NCBI RefSeq assembly: GCF_037975245.1
Contig: NC_092568.1
Coordinates: forward strand, 35,252,501-35,316,500
Source: Apostichopus japonicus
Lineage: Eukaryota > Echinodermata > Holothuroidea > Aspidochirotida > Stichopodidae
Direction: 5' to 3'
Length of the DNA: 64,000 bases
Part shown: positions 46,270-58,115 of the stretch, piece by piece
Position numbering within the stretch: position 1 is the stretch's first letter
Layout of the letters: every line of letters begins with the position of its first letter
Made by a program: the position numbers and the translations under genes
Notes under the pieces: model-generated
Database searches by the model: none
The model's input: the letters and a program-made list of their open reading frames with translations, nothing else
Told to the model about the DNA's origin: nothing

Positions 46270-48080
46270 GGAGTATTATTCCCATTTACGGGGAGGGGGA
46301 CCGGAAAGGGGCGGGGAGAAAGGCGAGGGTTACCGAGAGATATGTGACTTCTGGTGGGTTGTAGTTTTTTAGTAAATTCAGTTTGATAGTTTCCTGTGTG
46401 TGAGTGAGCCAGTATAGGTTATTGGAGGAGGACCTGGGAGGGGAGGGGCCTGGGAGGGGGATCTGGGAAGAGGGAGTGGGCAAGGTCGGGGTCATTGAGG
46501 GATATGCGAGGCTTCGCAGGTTGTAGTTTTTAAATGCCTGGAGTTTGTTAATTACCTTTATGAGTGCGTGAGCGAGCGGAAAATATTTGATGGGAACCTG
46601 GCACGTGGAGGGTGATCTAAGAAGGGGGCTGAGTGAGGGAGGGGTCATTGAGCGATCCGTGAGTCTGCGTGAGTGGAAGTTTTTTACTGCCTTCAGTTTA
46701 TTCAATTTCATGAGTGTGCGTGATCCAGCAGAAATTTATTGAGGAGGACCTCGGAGGGGCGTGGTGCTCAGTGGAAGAGGGATCTTGGGGGGGGGGGGGG
46801 AGGTCGAGGTCCTTGAAAGATATGTGTGTCTGCGTGGGTTGCAGCTTTTCACTGCGTTCAGTTTGTTAGTTACCGTAATGAGTGGGTAAGCTAGCCTAAA
46901 TTATCGAATGGGAACCTGGGAAGGGGAGTGGGCGATGGATATGGGAAGATGGCTGAGTGAGGGAGGAGTCATTGAGGGATTTGTGAGTCTGTGTGGGTTG
47001 TAGTTTCTCTTAGTGCGTTCAATTTGTTAGTTCTCTTCCGTGAGTGTGTAAGAGCCAACATAAATTCTTGGAGGGGAATTGGATGTTTAACTGTGAAGGT
47101 TAGTTGAGTGAGGGGGGTCATTGAGGGATATGTGAGTCTGGGTGGTTGTATAGTTTCTCTTACTGTGTCCAATATGTTAGTCTACCTTCGTGAGTGTGTG
47201 TGAGTGAGCCAGCTGTAATTCTTTGGGGAGGGGAATGGGAGGGGGGGAATTGGAGGGGAACCTGGGGAGAGGGACCGAGTAAGGGAGGGGTCATTGAGGG
47301 ATATGTAAGTCTGGGTAGGTTGTAGTCTTCCTTACAGCGTTCAATTTTTTATTTTACCTTTTGTGAGTGTGCGTGAGCCAGCCTAAATTCTTGGAGGGGC
47401 TGGGAGGGGGATCTGGGAAGAAGGAGTGTGCAAAGGAGGGGTCATTGAGCGGTATGTGATTCAAGGTGGGTTTCATTACCTTCAATTTGTTAGTTTACCT
47501 TCGTCAGTGTTCGTGAGCCAGTGGCGTAGGAAGGTACTTTTGAGTGGGGGGGGCTGAAGACTGATGGCCGGCCTGGAGGAGGGGTCCTTTGGAATTTTTT
47601 TGCATTTCCAGGTGGCCTCAGATGCAATTTGGTGCAATATAGCACACTTCAACACTCACTTCATTTTGTAAATAATTTTGCATTTTCACCTGGCCTTAGA
47701 TGCAATTTGGTGGTCCAAATGAGATTTTTTTCTCATTCGGAAATGAAAAAGGGGTTTTCTGACTTGCGAAGCGGGGGGGGGGGGGCGGAATGATACTTCC
47801 TCCCCCCATATTTTTCACTGGGGGGGCTAGCGCCACCCAGCCCCCCGGTTCCTACGCCCTTGGCGAGGTCATTGAGCTATATGTGTGTCTGGTGGGTCAT
47901 GTTTTTTTTTCTTTTTCTTTTTACTGCATCCAGTTTGTTACTTCACCTTTGTGAATGTGCGTGAGGTGCCTCCTCTCTATATACAGGAGTCATATGGAAA
48001 CAAAATGGCACCAGTGACCACGTGCCTTGAAATGTGTTGACCGCTCAAGTCCCCACTCTCCCTATAAATGCACTCTAGTT
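46270..48080 (-). repeat. Minisatellite-bearing element, locus 2 (inverted)
   Basis: About ten degenerate units with TGTGAGTCTG-GTGGGTTGTAGTTT, CGTTCAGTTTGTTAGTT and TGAGTGTGCGTGAGCCAG run on the plus strand as the reverse complement of locus 1. The shared head lies at 47990-48080 (GGAAACAAAATGGCACCAGTGACCACG). It contains a nested hAT-type element at 47519-47862. Confidence 0.9.
47519..47862. mobile_element. hAT-type element nested in minisatellite
   Basis: Begins CAGTGGCGTAGGAAGG and ends GGTTCCTACGCCCTTG, inverted and nearly matching. G-rich and C-rich subterminal runs; the interior repeats CAGATGCAATTTGGTG-type text twice. The TSD is not clean. Confidence 0.75.
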
Positions 48081-50191
48081 TAGAGTTTGAGAATTTCGCC
48101 CCCTCCGTGGCAAATTTCCCGGCTTTTCGCGCCTGGAAAAGTGCACTTTGATTTCACATTTTCTTTTAGACTTTTTAGGGGGAATACCAGGAAAGCTTAG
48201 TGATGGTGCAACAGGGTAATTCAGGAAGTGATCTCAGCCTTCGAAATTCTGATTGATCGTAAAACCATCTTCCTTTGTATGTATCGTTCTCAATTCCGAA
48301 ACTGGGAGCCAAAAGTAAAGCGATCCATAGTTATTACTTACGCCATGATATTTCATTATTTATCTTGGCTGTTCTTAGCAACTTGGAAGGACATAGTTTA
48401 GCTAATGTTGCTGAACCAGGATTAACAGACCTTTTCGAATGTTCCATTTTTTTTCTGTGCACCCAAAGATTATAGGACTAGCGTCAAGGATGAAAACCTG
48501 AAACTATTGGTCCAAATCCCATATTCGCGCGACATTCCGTTGCGATGATACATACATTCACAATTTGGAAATGTATATTGCGCAAGCACAACATTTTGCA
48601 AAAAGTGACATCACATCAGTACAACTCAGCAACTATTCTTTGTTTTCCTTTGAAATTTGAAGGTTAATTCCACCTTGAAGAATGAATTAGTTTCGAGCAA
48701 GGCTCACTGTGGAATGTAAAGTTGATTCGTTGTTCCATTTATTTCATTTATTCCATTAAACATCTCAAACTTTTGTGGAATGTCAAGTTTTGTTTACATG
48801 AAAAACAATAGAATACTGTAATATTGTGATGAGCCCGGCTCCTACGATAGTAATACTATATCGGGACTCGCGATAGTAAGGTACTGGGGTTATCTTGATG
48901 CCGTATTTTATGCTTCTTCAGGAGACGTCTCGAACGGAAGATAGAAGAAAACAATGAGTTCTCAGAAAAACAAGTTGACGAGATAAAATTTGATTATTGA
49001 TTCGGTATAATTTCTTCTCTGTCGATTCTCTTACAAATAAAACAAAATTATAATGATTTGACTTCGTCAATTACGCAATTAGAAGGAGTGATGAAATGGT
49101 GACGAAGCCACAAGGAAGTTGTGACGAAGTGATGAACTTTTGATGATATGATATGATACACCTCGTATTACGCTTCCACCCGAAGGTGCTTCAGCAGACT
49201 AAGGAAATCCTTAGTCGGAAATTATTGAGGTTCCAAGTTTTTGTGCGTGGAAGGACACCGGCGAAACTCGCCTTCTCGTGAACTTTTGAAAACCATGCCG
49301 CCTTTTATACATTACTTCTATAAAATCCCACTGCACACAATCAGAAGGCAGCCAATAACCTGCTCATCCTGTATTAACTTAACGATATACAAATAAGAGC
49401 TCTGGCACTGATCTGCCCTGATTGGTTGGGAGTTTGGAAGTCCACCCCTTTGTAATGGAAACTTCCATACCACGTGAGAAGAACCTTCTCGAATGTTCCA
49501 CAGACACAATGGAATCTACTTTGGGAAAAGGCCCTGAAACAAGATTCAATAAGATAGTTAAAACTTCTCGTGGGAAAACTGAATCCATGACCTAGATAAA
49601 TATATAAGGAGCCTGTAAGGTGTCTCGATGAAGTGTTTCGGGAACATCAAAGAGGCAGTATTACTATTTCATAACAAAACATAAGGAATTGTTAAAGTTG
49701 TCCATCACGTACGTCATAAATTATTGCGCAATAGCGATTTTCGCAATATTGTGCAATATACATAAATCCCAATTTCCCAACTTTGAAGTACAATAACTTC
49801 GCATCGAAATGTCGTATATGAAGACAGGGTTTGGACAAATGGATTCGGTTTGGATTCCTCTATAGTACGAGTCCCTGTATACATGACCCTTGGGAAACCC
49901 TTTGAGTAGAAGCTTCCACTACGGAGATCTGGGTTCTCTTGACCATGTTTCTATAGTAGAAATGGGCAAGAATCATACTCTGCCATAAAGGACTGGTTAT
50001 ATTAGGAACATTATGCTTTTCATTGTGCTGTTTGGCCAGATCATTCTCAATTTACTGACTGTATGAATATAACCGAGGGTGAATCCGCAGAAGCACCCAG
50101 GCGGAGATTCGACAAACCGGAAAATAAACTCACATATTAACCCGAATATGTGATTCCTCTGCGAAAAAAATGTAAAGGATCAGTTTTCTTT
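48081..50191. other. Intergenic; possible decayed LTR
   Basis: No gene is supported. The interval 48830-49640 has features of a decayed LTR: a TATATAAGG box near 49600, a CTAAGGAAATCCTTAG hairpin near 49199, and GAGCCCGGCTCC at its start. No TSD or internal retroelement gene is visible. The overlapping minus ORFs at 49318-49588 are not recognised. Confidence 0.35.
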
Positions 50192-50199
50192 TTGATTTA

Positions 50200-50489
50200 C
50201 AGGCGCGTAAACAAGAATTTGCCACGGGAGGGGCGAAACTGTAGATTCGGCATTGCAAACTATCTAAGCGTAGCGCCACCATGAGTTGGCGCGAAGCGTA
50301 CAATAACATTTTGGCTGAAAAATGCCTCCCAGATCGCTGGAAACGGCACTTCCCACGCCTTGTAAGTTGCATCTTAACATTTTCTCTTTTGAAAATACTA
50401 TCATAAAAAACATATATATATATATATATTTTTTAATTTGCTCAAGGGGGGGCGGCTGCCCCCTTGCCCCCCCCCCCTCTACGCGCCTG
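50200..50489. mobile_element. hAT-type element, same family as 18.2 kb
   Basis: Starts CAGGCGCGTAAACAAGAATT and ends CTACGCGCCTG. The interior matches the 18210-18498 element closely (GGGGCGAAACTGTAGATTCG, AGCGTAGCGCCACCATGAG). TGATTTA abuts the left end and recurs three bases beyond the right end. Confidence 0.85.
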
Positions 50490-50539
50490 CAGTGATTTAA
50501 GTAGGTAAAGGTGTCTAGATTTACCAAAACAGAAGATGC

Positions 50540-50900
50540 CGCCGATGCAGGCTGGGGAACTTGGATTTTTTTTTTCAAAATGGCATCCAAAATGGCCGCC
50601 GAATATGGTAATTAAATTCTTAGAAAATGAATAACTCAATCGAAATAAAGTGATACAAGTTCCACAAAAATTGTGGTATGTATATTTTTTATTCTTGCGA
50701 ACTCATACATGACATTCCCATGCTGCTAATATGTTCTAAAACCAAGATGGTGGCCAATATGGCTGCCAAATCCTTGAAAATTTACATAAAATTAGATATA
50801 ACTGTGATAAATGTCTACCAGCGAGCATGTTCCATGGAAATTAGTGATATGCATTCCTATAAAAGGATGATATGTGTCTTGCTTGACATTATTAACACAT
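50540..50900. repeat. Degenerate AAATGGCCGCC repeat
   Basis: CAAAATGGCATCCAAAATGG-type and CCAAGATGGTGGCCAATATG strings, each followed by GAAAAT-rich and ATAACT-rich text, mark at least two diverged units about 180 bp apart. They share a YY1-like core with the 34.3 kb array. Confidence 0.6.
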
Positions 50901-51774
50901 AAAACTACTGTATGTTGTGAGCACATTTCAAAATCACGATAACAGCCCATATGGTTGCTAATCTTTATTCCGGTCTTGAAAATATAGCGTCTTTCACACC
51001 CCACTGTACTAAGACTGGTATCATTTTGAAGCTATAGAAGAATGGGATGCTGTGCGCAGTTGCTAACTTCACAGTCAAGTTGAATGGAGAGTAGGATGCC
51101 ATCGGAGGTAGATAACAACCAAGGTGCAAAATTACCGAGAAATCGGTTAATAAGAAACGATAGTATTTCAACTTTCTGAATACGTTACATTCAACCTAGA
51201 TTCTGACCTATCAATTGCAGCAGCAATGAGGGGCATCGATCTTAGTTTGAAAGTGGCGGGGGGGGGGGGGGAAACATATGTTACGGATCCTGGGATCAAA
51301 GAATTAAAAATTGTCCTCACCCTACCCTCACACAACAGCTTACGTTTTTCGGCTTTTCAATTTAATTTTCCTCACTGCGGAATTTCTATTTGCCAGTTTT
51401 CACTCCAAATGAGATGGCCACGTTATGGATTCGAGAGGGTGGGGTATTTGGTTCGGAGGATGTGACAGATTGTCAATAACTCAATTGAATTGAAGGTGTA
51501 ATTCATGAGCATTCACAGACTGGGTCATTGAATGCATGGGCTGTGATCCGAGTTTAAAAGTTAAAAATTCCTGCCACGGTCGTGGATATCATCTAAGCGG
51601 AGTGCCACCAATTCCTTCAGAAGGCCCAAGATTGCAGGAAATGGCACTTTCCATGCGTTCCAAGGTGCATTCAAACTATCTGTACCAGGAGAACTTGTGC
51701 TCTCGATGCATTAATCCCAGGAAATAATTATTCAGATAGGCCTACTACTTTGAAACTGACGTCATAGAAAGGGT
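50901..51774. other. Intergenic; hAT core fragment near 51.6 kb
   Basis: Positions 51590-51670 carry AAGCGGAGTGCCACCA and AGATTGCAGGAAATGGCACT, the core seen in several hAT-type elements. The rest has no supported feature apart from a G run at 51258-51271. Confidence 0.5.
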
Positions 51775-52625
51775 TCCTTTATAGGGAGAATTGAGACATT
51801 AGCGTTCAAGAAATTTCAGGTCACATGGTCACTAGTGCCAGTTTGTTTCCATATGACTCGACAACTGCATCGCATACGGTACGGAAGCAGCCTGGGCGTC
51901 GGTATCAATCATACGTGGATGGACGCAGCAAAAAAATATACAGCCCACCCAGACTCGCATATCCCTCAATCACCCCTCCCTCTCCCCCTTCTCTTACCCG
52001 GGTACCCTTCCCATCCACCTCCCCCTCCCAGGTCAACGCCAAGAATTTCTGCCGGCTCATGCACACTCCTGAAGGTAAACTAAAAAACTGAACGCAATAA
52101 AAAAAACCTGTAACCCATCTACACCCACATATCCCTTAATAACCCCTCCCTCGCGGACTTCCCCTTCTCAGTTCTACCTCTCAGGCCCCTCCCCCTCCCA
52201 GGCCCCACTTCTTAATATTTCTGCTGGTTCACGCACACTCATGAGGTAAACTAACAAACTGAACGCAGTAATGAAAAAAACATCCGGACTTCCATATCCC
52301 TCAGTGATCCCTCCCTCGCCCATTCCCCTTCCCCAGCCCCCTCCCTCCCCATTCCCCCTCCCCTCTCAGGTGTCCCCTCAAATGAATTATGTTGGCATCA
52401 CGCACACTCATGAAGATAAACTCACAAACTGAACGCAGTAACAAAAACTATAACCCACCCAGACTCACATATCCCTCACTGACCCCTCCCTCGCCCACTC
52501 CCCTTTCCCAGGTCCCACTCCCAGTCCCCCTCCCAGGTCCCCTCAAAAAAATGTTGGTTCACGCACACTCATGAAGGTAAACTAACAAACTGAACGCATT
52601 AAAAAATACTGACAAACTTCGGTTT
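51775..52625 (+). repeat. Minisatellite-bearing element, locus 3
   Basis: The head TTTATAGGGAGAATTGAGAC ... TTTCCATATGACTC is followed by about five units with CTGAACGCAATAAA, CACCCAGACTCGCATATCCC and CGCACACTCATGAAG. Same orientation and organisation as locus 1. Confidence 0.9.
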
Positions 52626-52927
52626 TGATAGCTGCGACAGCACGTGAGGGGGATCATACAACAACCGCCAGGACGGGCGAGAATCTCAGCTGTTGGCCTT
52701 TTCATTATTTTAATTGCGGCAGTCACGTGGAATCTATTCCAGTTGTGCCGCTCGTAAGAAGTGCATCAACAAGCGGTGCACCATCCCGGGAAGGAGAACT
52801 CCAGGGCAGACGCCCTCCAGGATATCATAACCCCTGACGGAGTGGTCTCTTCACAGCGGGTTAGTAGAGGCAATCTTCGAGGCTCTCCACACCTTATGGA
52901 TTAATTATTATGTAATAATGACAATTC

Positions 52928-53168
52928 GATGGTCCCTTTTACACCTCCGTACCTTTTGTGAAAAAACAAGTAAGCATCACTCATTCACAATTAGGGAAAT
53001 AATAATTAACTATCAAATTATTAACTTATGATATGGTGAACTTTGCACTGCTTATCTTTGTATCCCAGTATAGGGTCGATATTTCTATCGGTATCTTATA
53101 ATGGAAAGTCTTAATCAAATGCAATTGTTGATGGTACGAAGGTTCTTTCAGGTGTTGATGGTGCGAAG
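52928..53168. repeat. Dispersed repeat, second copy of 24.3 kb element
   Basis: It matches 24310-24560 from CGATGGTCCCTTTTACACCT to the GGTACGAAGGTTC region. The flanks differ on both sides. Confidence 0.85.
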
Positions 53169-54983
53169 TTCATGTAGCTACTTTACATCCAGGCACCAGA
53201 GCCTGCATCTCAGTTACTCCCGTAGGGTATAGAGAATTTAATGGTGTGTGTTGGGGGGGGCGGGGGATTGTGATTCAATCGACAGACTTAGCGCTATGTG
53301 AACTGAACCATTAAGGAAAGACCAAAGGCAAGTACACGATTTTATATAGGAGTGGGAGAAGGGGATGGGATCGGTAGAGGACAAAGTTAAAAGTTCTAAC
53401 GTCAAATGGTGTTTTCTGTGTCATATATTTAGACTATAAGTTAGGTCTGTGTCAAGCTCTGAACGTTAGGTTGTGCTAATAGACACTCAATTTTTGTGTA
53501 TGAGTGTGTGTTTGTAGTGGGGATGAAGGGGGGAGGGGTGTACATTCATGGAGGTGGTGTAACTCTCCCCCGTCTGAACTTCAAAATCCTCCGGCTGAAC
53601 TGTTTACCTACGACTGATGATTGGAAGTGGGTTCATTTCCCACCCCACCCCCACCACATAGACTTATTTGAACTCTATGCAAAGTGTGAAAACAGTGTGA
53701 AGTGGCTCTAATTGTATTGTTAATACGAGACGTGTTTGACAATGAAAAAAAAAATTAATAAATGATTGGACATATTGCCCAATGGACTGAAGCCCATACG
53801 AAATGCATATGTCAAATGTTAAAATGTTGAATGTGCCCGCTGTAGTCCCGAATCCGGGCATCTGGAAACATTTCTTTGCTTTCAAAAGTTCAAGTGCGAA
53901 TACGCTTGGAAAAGTATATGTATTTTTCGTCACGGTGGTCCGACAAGGAATTATCAATATAATGTATGGCTATGACGTAGCAAGAGATTGATCGTGAAAC
54001 TTTGTAAGCATCAAAATACGAACATACGAACGAAATATCATGGGGATTGATTGGAAAGACATTGTAATTTAAACGTTACAGACTGTTGATGTTCAAACAT
54101 TAAAGAGATACCTTTCATAAAGTACACTGCCATTTAACTTGCAATACGTATATAGGTATATGCGGAATTAAAAGCTCGTGTTAATTATGGCAATATTTAC
54201 AGCATCCGTCTTGACACACAAGTAATATTCTTTATGGTTTAGTGCAGCGTGTAGGCCCTAATGGAGAGCTAGTGAATTTCGTTTCATTAAACTGCAGTGA
54301 GAACTGGGACTACAGCAAATGAACAAACATGATCGATGGTAATTTACAATTTAGAGAAAATGTGACCAGGGGCTGAGGGATGCGCGTGGGGTAATAACTT
54401 GATTAGTAAAAATGTCTCATCACTATGACTGTGTAAATACGATCTGTAGTGTTTACTGTTTATTTTTCGCGTAAGCCAATTAATTCAACATTACCTTCAA
54501 AATGGCATTGTGGGACCTGGGTGTGATGTTTTTATGGGTTTCATTTACATGTACTACGTGGTAATGACTTAATTCAAGTATTAGATTGCTTGCTTGTCCA
54601 TGATTCTACATGACGCAAATACGCAATAACATTTAAAGAAAGAAAATTTTAACATGAACATATCGGTCTGGAATCGGTCCGGAAGGCAGTTGCTCTACAT
54701 ATGCAGGGGCGGATCCAGGGGGGCGACCCGGCCCCGGTCCCCCTTTTTGGAAATCAGTTGCGTTTTTTTTATGTGGGAGTACTTCAAATTGCTAATAGGC
54801 ATAACTTGGTGAAAGAAAAGCCTAATATATATCCAGCTGCTCTTCCCTGAAACGCGATCGTTTTTATTCCAAATTTGAAACTAAGGCAATTATCAGGCCT
54901 ACGCGACATCACGTATTAATTAGATACGGCTCAGTACTATAGCGCTGACTATTACTGTCAGGGAAAATCAATGCACAGTTAGC
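53169..54983. other. Intergenic, no gene supported
   Basis: It contains G runs (near 53252), a CAGGGGCGGATCCAGG hAT-type end at about 54703, and AT-rich DNA. ORFs at 53496-53711 (plus), 53664-53957 (minus) and 53803-53991 (plus) show no domain. Confidence 0.4.
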
Positions 54984-55193
54984 AAGTATATCATAATTAT
55001 CTGAATGAAAGGGGGTGTAGGCGGTTTTACACTATCTAACGCAACGTAGTCGCCAAGAACCTGAAGTATTTTTAAGGGAGGGCCCGAGGAACATGAACTT
55101 ATAGCATGCTCCTCGTGGTGAAACATAATTGCACCTATTAGGTGAATTGAGTGTACTGTTAATAGTAGGAGAGACTAGTGTAGGTCCTTATGA

Positions 55194-55250
55194 CCAACTA
55201 GACCGGTTTCTGCTATCAAACGTTATAGGAGGAGCTTCATCAGTAGTAGC
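55194..55250 (-). ncRNA. Hammerhead-ribozyme-like motif in Penelope-like element
   Basis: The minus strand reads ACTA-CTGATGA, a 26-nt interval, GAAA-CCGG-TC, then TAGT. This gives the CUGAUGA and GAAA core boxes, a minimal self-complementary stem III (CCGG), a cleavable UC position and a 4-bp stem I (ACUA/UAGU). Stem II pairs weakly (CUAU/AUAG, GCU/AGC) and lacks the usual closing G-C, so activity is doubtful. Hammerheads with very short stem III are known from Penelope-like elements. Confidence 0.45.
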
Positions 55251-55327
55251 CTTTGAATATTTTATATTCGGCCTGGGCGTCTCGTTCTCAAAATGCATCT
55301 ATTTTCTGTGCACGAGTTTTTATGGAC

Positions 55328-55500
55328 TCATAGTGCAGCTATAAGAGCATCTAAAAGAGCTTCGTGTGAACCTTGAGAGTCAGCTGATTCTTCGTTAGTA
55401 TGAAACCTTGAGTTAACAAGTAAATCTTTGAGATTTTGGTCCCTTTTGTAGGCTAGAATCGGTTCTTTTGGAAACAGTTTGGATAATTCCGCGTGCAGGG
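55328..55500 (-). pseudogene. Penelope-like RT, thumb-region fragment
   Basis: The minus strand reads ELSKLFPKEPILAYKRDQNL then KDLLVNSRFH, the conserved stretch following the catalytic core in Penelope-like reverse transcriptases. It is in line with the RT fragment at 56332-57258 but separated from it by the nested insertion. The frame closes at 55328 before any endonuclease. Confidence 0.8.
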
Positions 55501-56331
55501 GCGTAGCGAGCAGGGGGGGGGGGTGTGGGGGTGTCACACCCCAATAATTTGGTCGCTGTCGGCAAATTTTGGGTCTGTCGGCAAAAGGAGAAAAGGTGAA
55601 GAGAGCGGAAGGGGAAGAAAGAAGGAAAGCTGAATAGAGAAAAGGAGAACGGGAGCTCCTTTATCGGTTATTTCGATTTTCCAGTTCTTCATCTGATAAA
55701 CTCATTCACCAATCCAATCACCCGACGCCTGCAAGTTAAAAACCTCTCGGCAAATAACTGATAATGTCACTGCCGTCAGTATAGCTACTATAGCCAGGCT
55801 CAGCTAGATGAGTCCCAGAATCGCCGGCAACTCAGTGAAAAAAATGGAATTAAAGGCTTCCGTATAGGCCGTAGCCCATGAGTCGTGCTATCGTGTTACA
55901 ACGTGTTGTTATTATCCTCTGTTCAGAATGACGTCATCGCAGATGTTATTCGTTTTCCGTGGAAAACTTAAGGACACGGCTCACGAATTGTACACAATTT
56001 TTTAACGTTTCTCGCTTGTATATCAATGAATGTTGTTATTTCTCATTACCGGGAAGTTTTCTGAACATTTTCATCACGAAGTTTCACTATTTCAACGATC
56101 GGTGAAAGAGAAAACACAGTTCGATAATTGGTCCCAATTAATTCTTCTTTTGCCGACTGCCATAAAAATAATATCGAAATGGAAATTCTTCGGTGCCAAA
56201 TTTGACTTAAAATATGCACCAGATTGCATCTAAGGACGATTCAAAACTAAAAATTTTCCAAAGGGGAGGGGGACACCCCCTCCCCAAATGCGTGGTTTTG
56301 ATATGGGGTGTATAGGTAAGCTTGAACACCA
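55497..56331. mobile_element. Insertion nested in the Penelope-like element
   Basis: About 0.83 kb separates two parts of one reverse transcriptase. Its edge at about 55497 reads CAGGGGCGTAGCGAGC, a hAT-type end with a G run behind it. Near 56262 it has GGGGAGGGGGACACCCCCTC, shared with the 4.2-4.6 kb element. The matching right terminus was not found, so there may be more than one insertion. Confidence 0.55.
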
Positions 56332-57258
56332 TTAGTGGTTCATTTTGTTTAGATTTGGTAGTGAGGTATTGCCCACGGTTTCAAATTTTATGCCTTTCGT
56401 GGCTGAGGCAATTTCCTCTTTCTTATAGTTACGGAGTAACAGTTTCTCTGTGAACGCATTCTTTTTCTGTAAGAAATCAGTCTGATTGTTACATAGACGT
56501 GCGTATCGTAAGACTTCCCCTTTAATGAAGCCTTTAAAAGTGGCAAGTGGGTGTGCAGAGTTTCTGTCGAGGTATTGGAAGGTTTCCGTGGGTTTGGTGT
56601 AGACTTTGGTGTCTAGTAACCCATTGGTTTCAAACCTTGGACCTTTGAAGATTTTCAAATCTAGGTATGTTACCTCGGTGTGTAATATTTCTACCGTAAA
56701 CTTTAAGAAGCGGTGAATTTCTTTCAACCTGTTTACTATTTGTTCAAGTTCCTGAGGTGAACCGTCGTAAAGCAATAGAATTTCATCTCTATAGCGGAGC
56801 CATTTTAAGATTTTATTATCTGTCGGTAAAATCTGGTTTTCCAGTCTATGCATGACGATATCACAGATTTCCGGAGAGGCTTGGCTACCCATGGCGCAAC
56901 CGATCTTTTGTAGATAGAATTGGTTATTGAACTCGAAACAGTTTCTTTTTAAAAATAAGTTCAATTAGTTTGCGCATGGATATGGAAGATATTTTATTTA
57001 TTCCATATTCGCTTTTTCCCGCCTTTTCATAGACTTATTGACATATATCTAATGCCTCCACTTGGGGAGTATTGGTATACATGGCGACGACATCGAGTGT
57101 AGCAAGTACTACTGCTTTTGGTAACGTGGTGGCTTCCACAATTTTCAGAATGTGATTTGTGTCTTTCACATAGGTGCTTTGTTTTAATACAATAGGAAGC
57201 AAGAAATAGTCCACAAATTCCGATAATTTTTTCGGTCGGTGATCCGTTTCCGCTTATT
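56332..57258 (-). pseudogene. Penelope-like reverse transcriptase core
   Basis: From the inverted terminal repeat inward the minus strand reads IISGNGSPTEK, then after a frame slip LSEFVDYFLLPIVLKQSTYV, TLPKAVVLATLDVVAMYTNTP (motif A region), a TAA after LDICQ, and a 210-codon frame from 56964. That frame holds IGCAMGSQASPEICDIVM (motif B), LRYRDEILLLYDG (motif C), TYLDLKIFKG and TKVYTKPTETFQYLD with RNSAHPLATFKGF. The arrangement and the KPT-YLD-S-HP signature are those of Penelope-like enzymes. In motif C the usual YxDD reads YRDE, so the second catalytic Asp is replaced by Glu. With the stop, the frame slip and missing endonuclease, it is a dead copy. Confidence 0.92.
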
Positions 57259-57366
57259 ATCGGGCCCTCCCTTAAAAATACTTCAGGTTCTTGGCGACTA
57301 CGTTGCGTTAGATAGTGTAAAACCGCCTACACCCCCCTTTCATTAATAAGTATATCATAATTATCT

Positions 57367-58115
57367 CATTGAATATATCTTGTTTTATGTTTTTTCTTGG
57401 GGTGAATCTGGTGTCATAATTTTCGCGCAAAAGAAAAAACAAATCGACGCTATATTAGTGTATCCATTGTACATGCACTGTTGAGCGTTGTTAAATATGT
57501 GTCTATCGAGAAAAACTATGTGCACAAAAAAGCGTGTCTGCAACGTTTCTGGTTTTTCTAGTTTTTGGCGAAATGTTTCTCCATTTTGCATCTATAGTTT
57601 TAGGGTGATGATAAGGGGTGCTTATACTTTTAGTATACTTTGCAACTTTGGATTTGATTTAATTTATGTTAAGGGTTTTTCTACTATTTTACCCACCAAT
57701 ATTGGCAATTTAGTTTTAAAGTGTCGCTATTTTAAAGGTTTTGAAGAAGATTCAATATTTTCCCAACATTTACAGTTTCTCCTCGTTTCATGTGAAGCCA
57801 TTTCGTCATTCTTGTGAAAATTGTTAACAATCCATAGTGGGTGGAGTAAACATCTCGAGGTTAATTAAGATGGTAGAGTTGTCGTTTAGGTTGAAGTTTA
57901 CAATAGCGTTTACACGTCTTGATTGCACCCACTCCTTACGTAGAGAAGAAAAGATATGACCGCTGTTTTCTAACGGGAACATCCTCCCTCTGTATATAAA
58001 TGCTCGCTTTGTGGTATATGCAGCATTTACAACATAAACAGCAAAGGCCGGAGGATGGGGTGAAGATGGGGTGGGGACGGTCGAGGGCTTCTCGTTTTCT
58101 TTTAAATTCAGATAT
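57367..58115. other. Intergenic, no gene supported
   Basis: Several weak frames on both strands (57488-57817 plus, 57385-57591 and 57936-58193 minus). The minus strand near 57830-57910 reads NAIVNFNLNDNSTILINLE, which looks protein-like but matches nothing I recognise and is followed by stops. Confidence 0.35.

Larger units (their letters stand above)
54984..57366 (-). mobile_element. Penelope-like element with inverted termini and 19-bp TSD
   Basis: The direct repeat AAGTATATCATAATTATCT occurs at 54984-55002 and 57348-57366. Just inside, 55003-55087 and 57260-57344 are inverted repeats of about 85 bp (GAATGAAAGGGGGTGTAGGC outward, CTTAAAAATACTTCAGG inward). Between them, on the minus strand, are Penelope-type reverse transcriptase segments. 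Penelope-like elements are known for terminal repeats in direct or inverted arrangement and variable-length TSDs. The GIY-YIG endonuclease is missing and a second element is nested inside. Confidence 0.9.

Noticed and set aside
48830-49640. Solo LTR
   Set aside because: TATA box and hairpin are suggestive, but no TSD, TG...CA boundaries or retroelement internal region could be defined.
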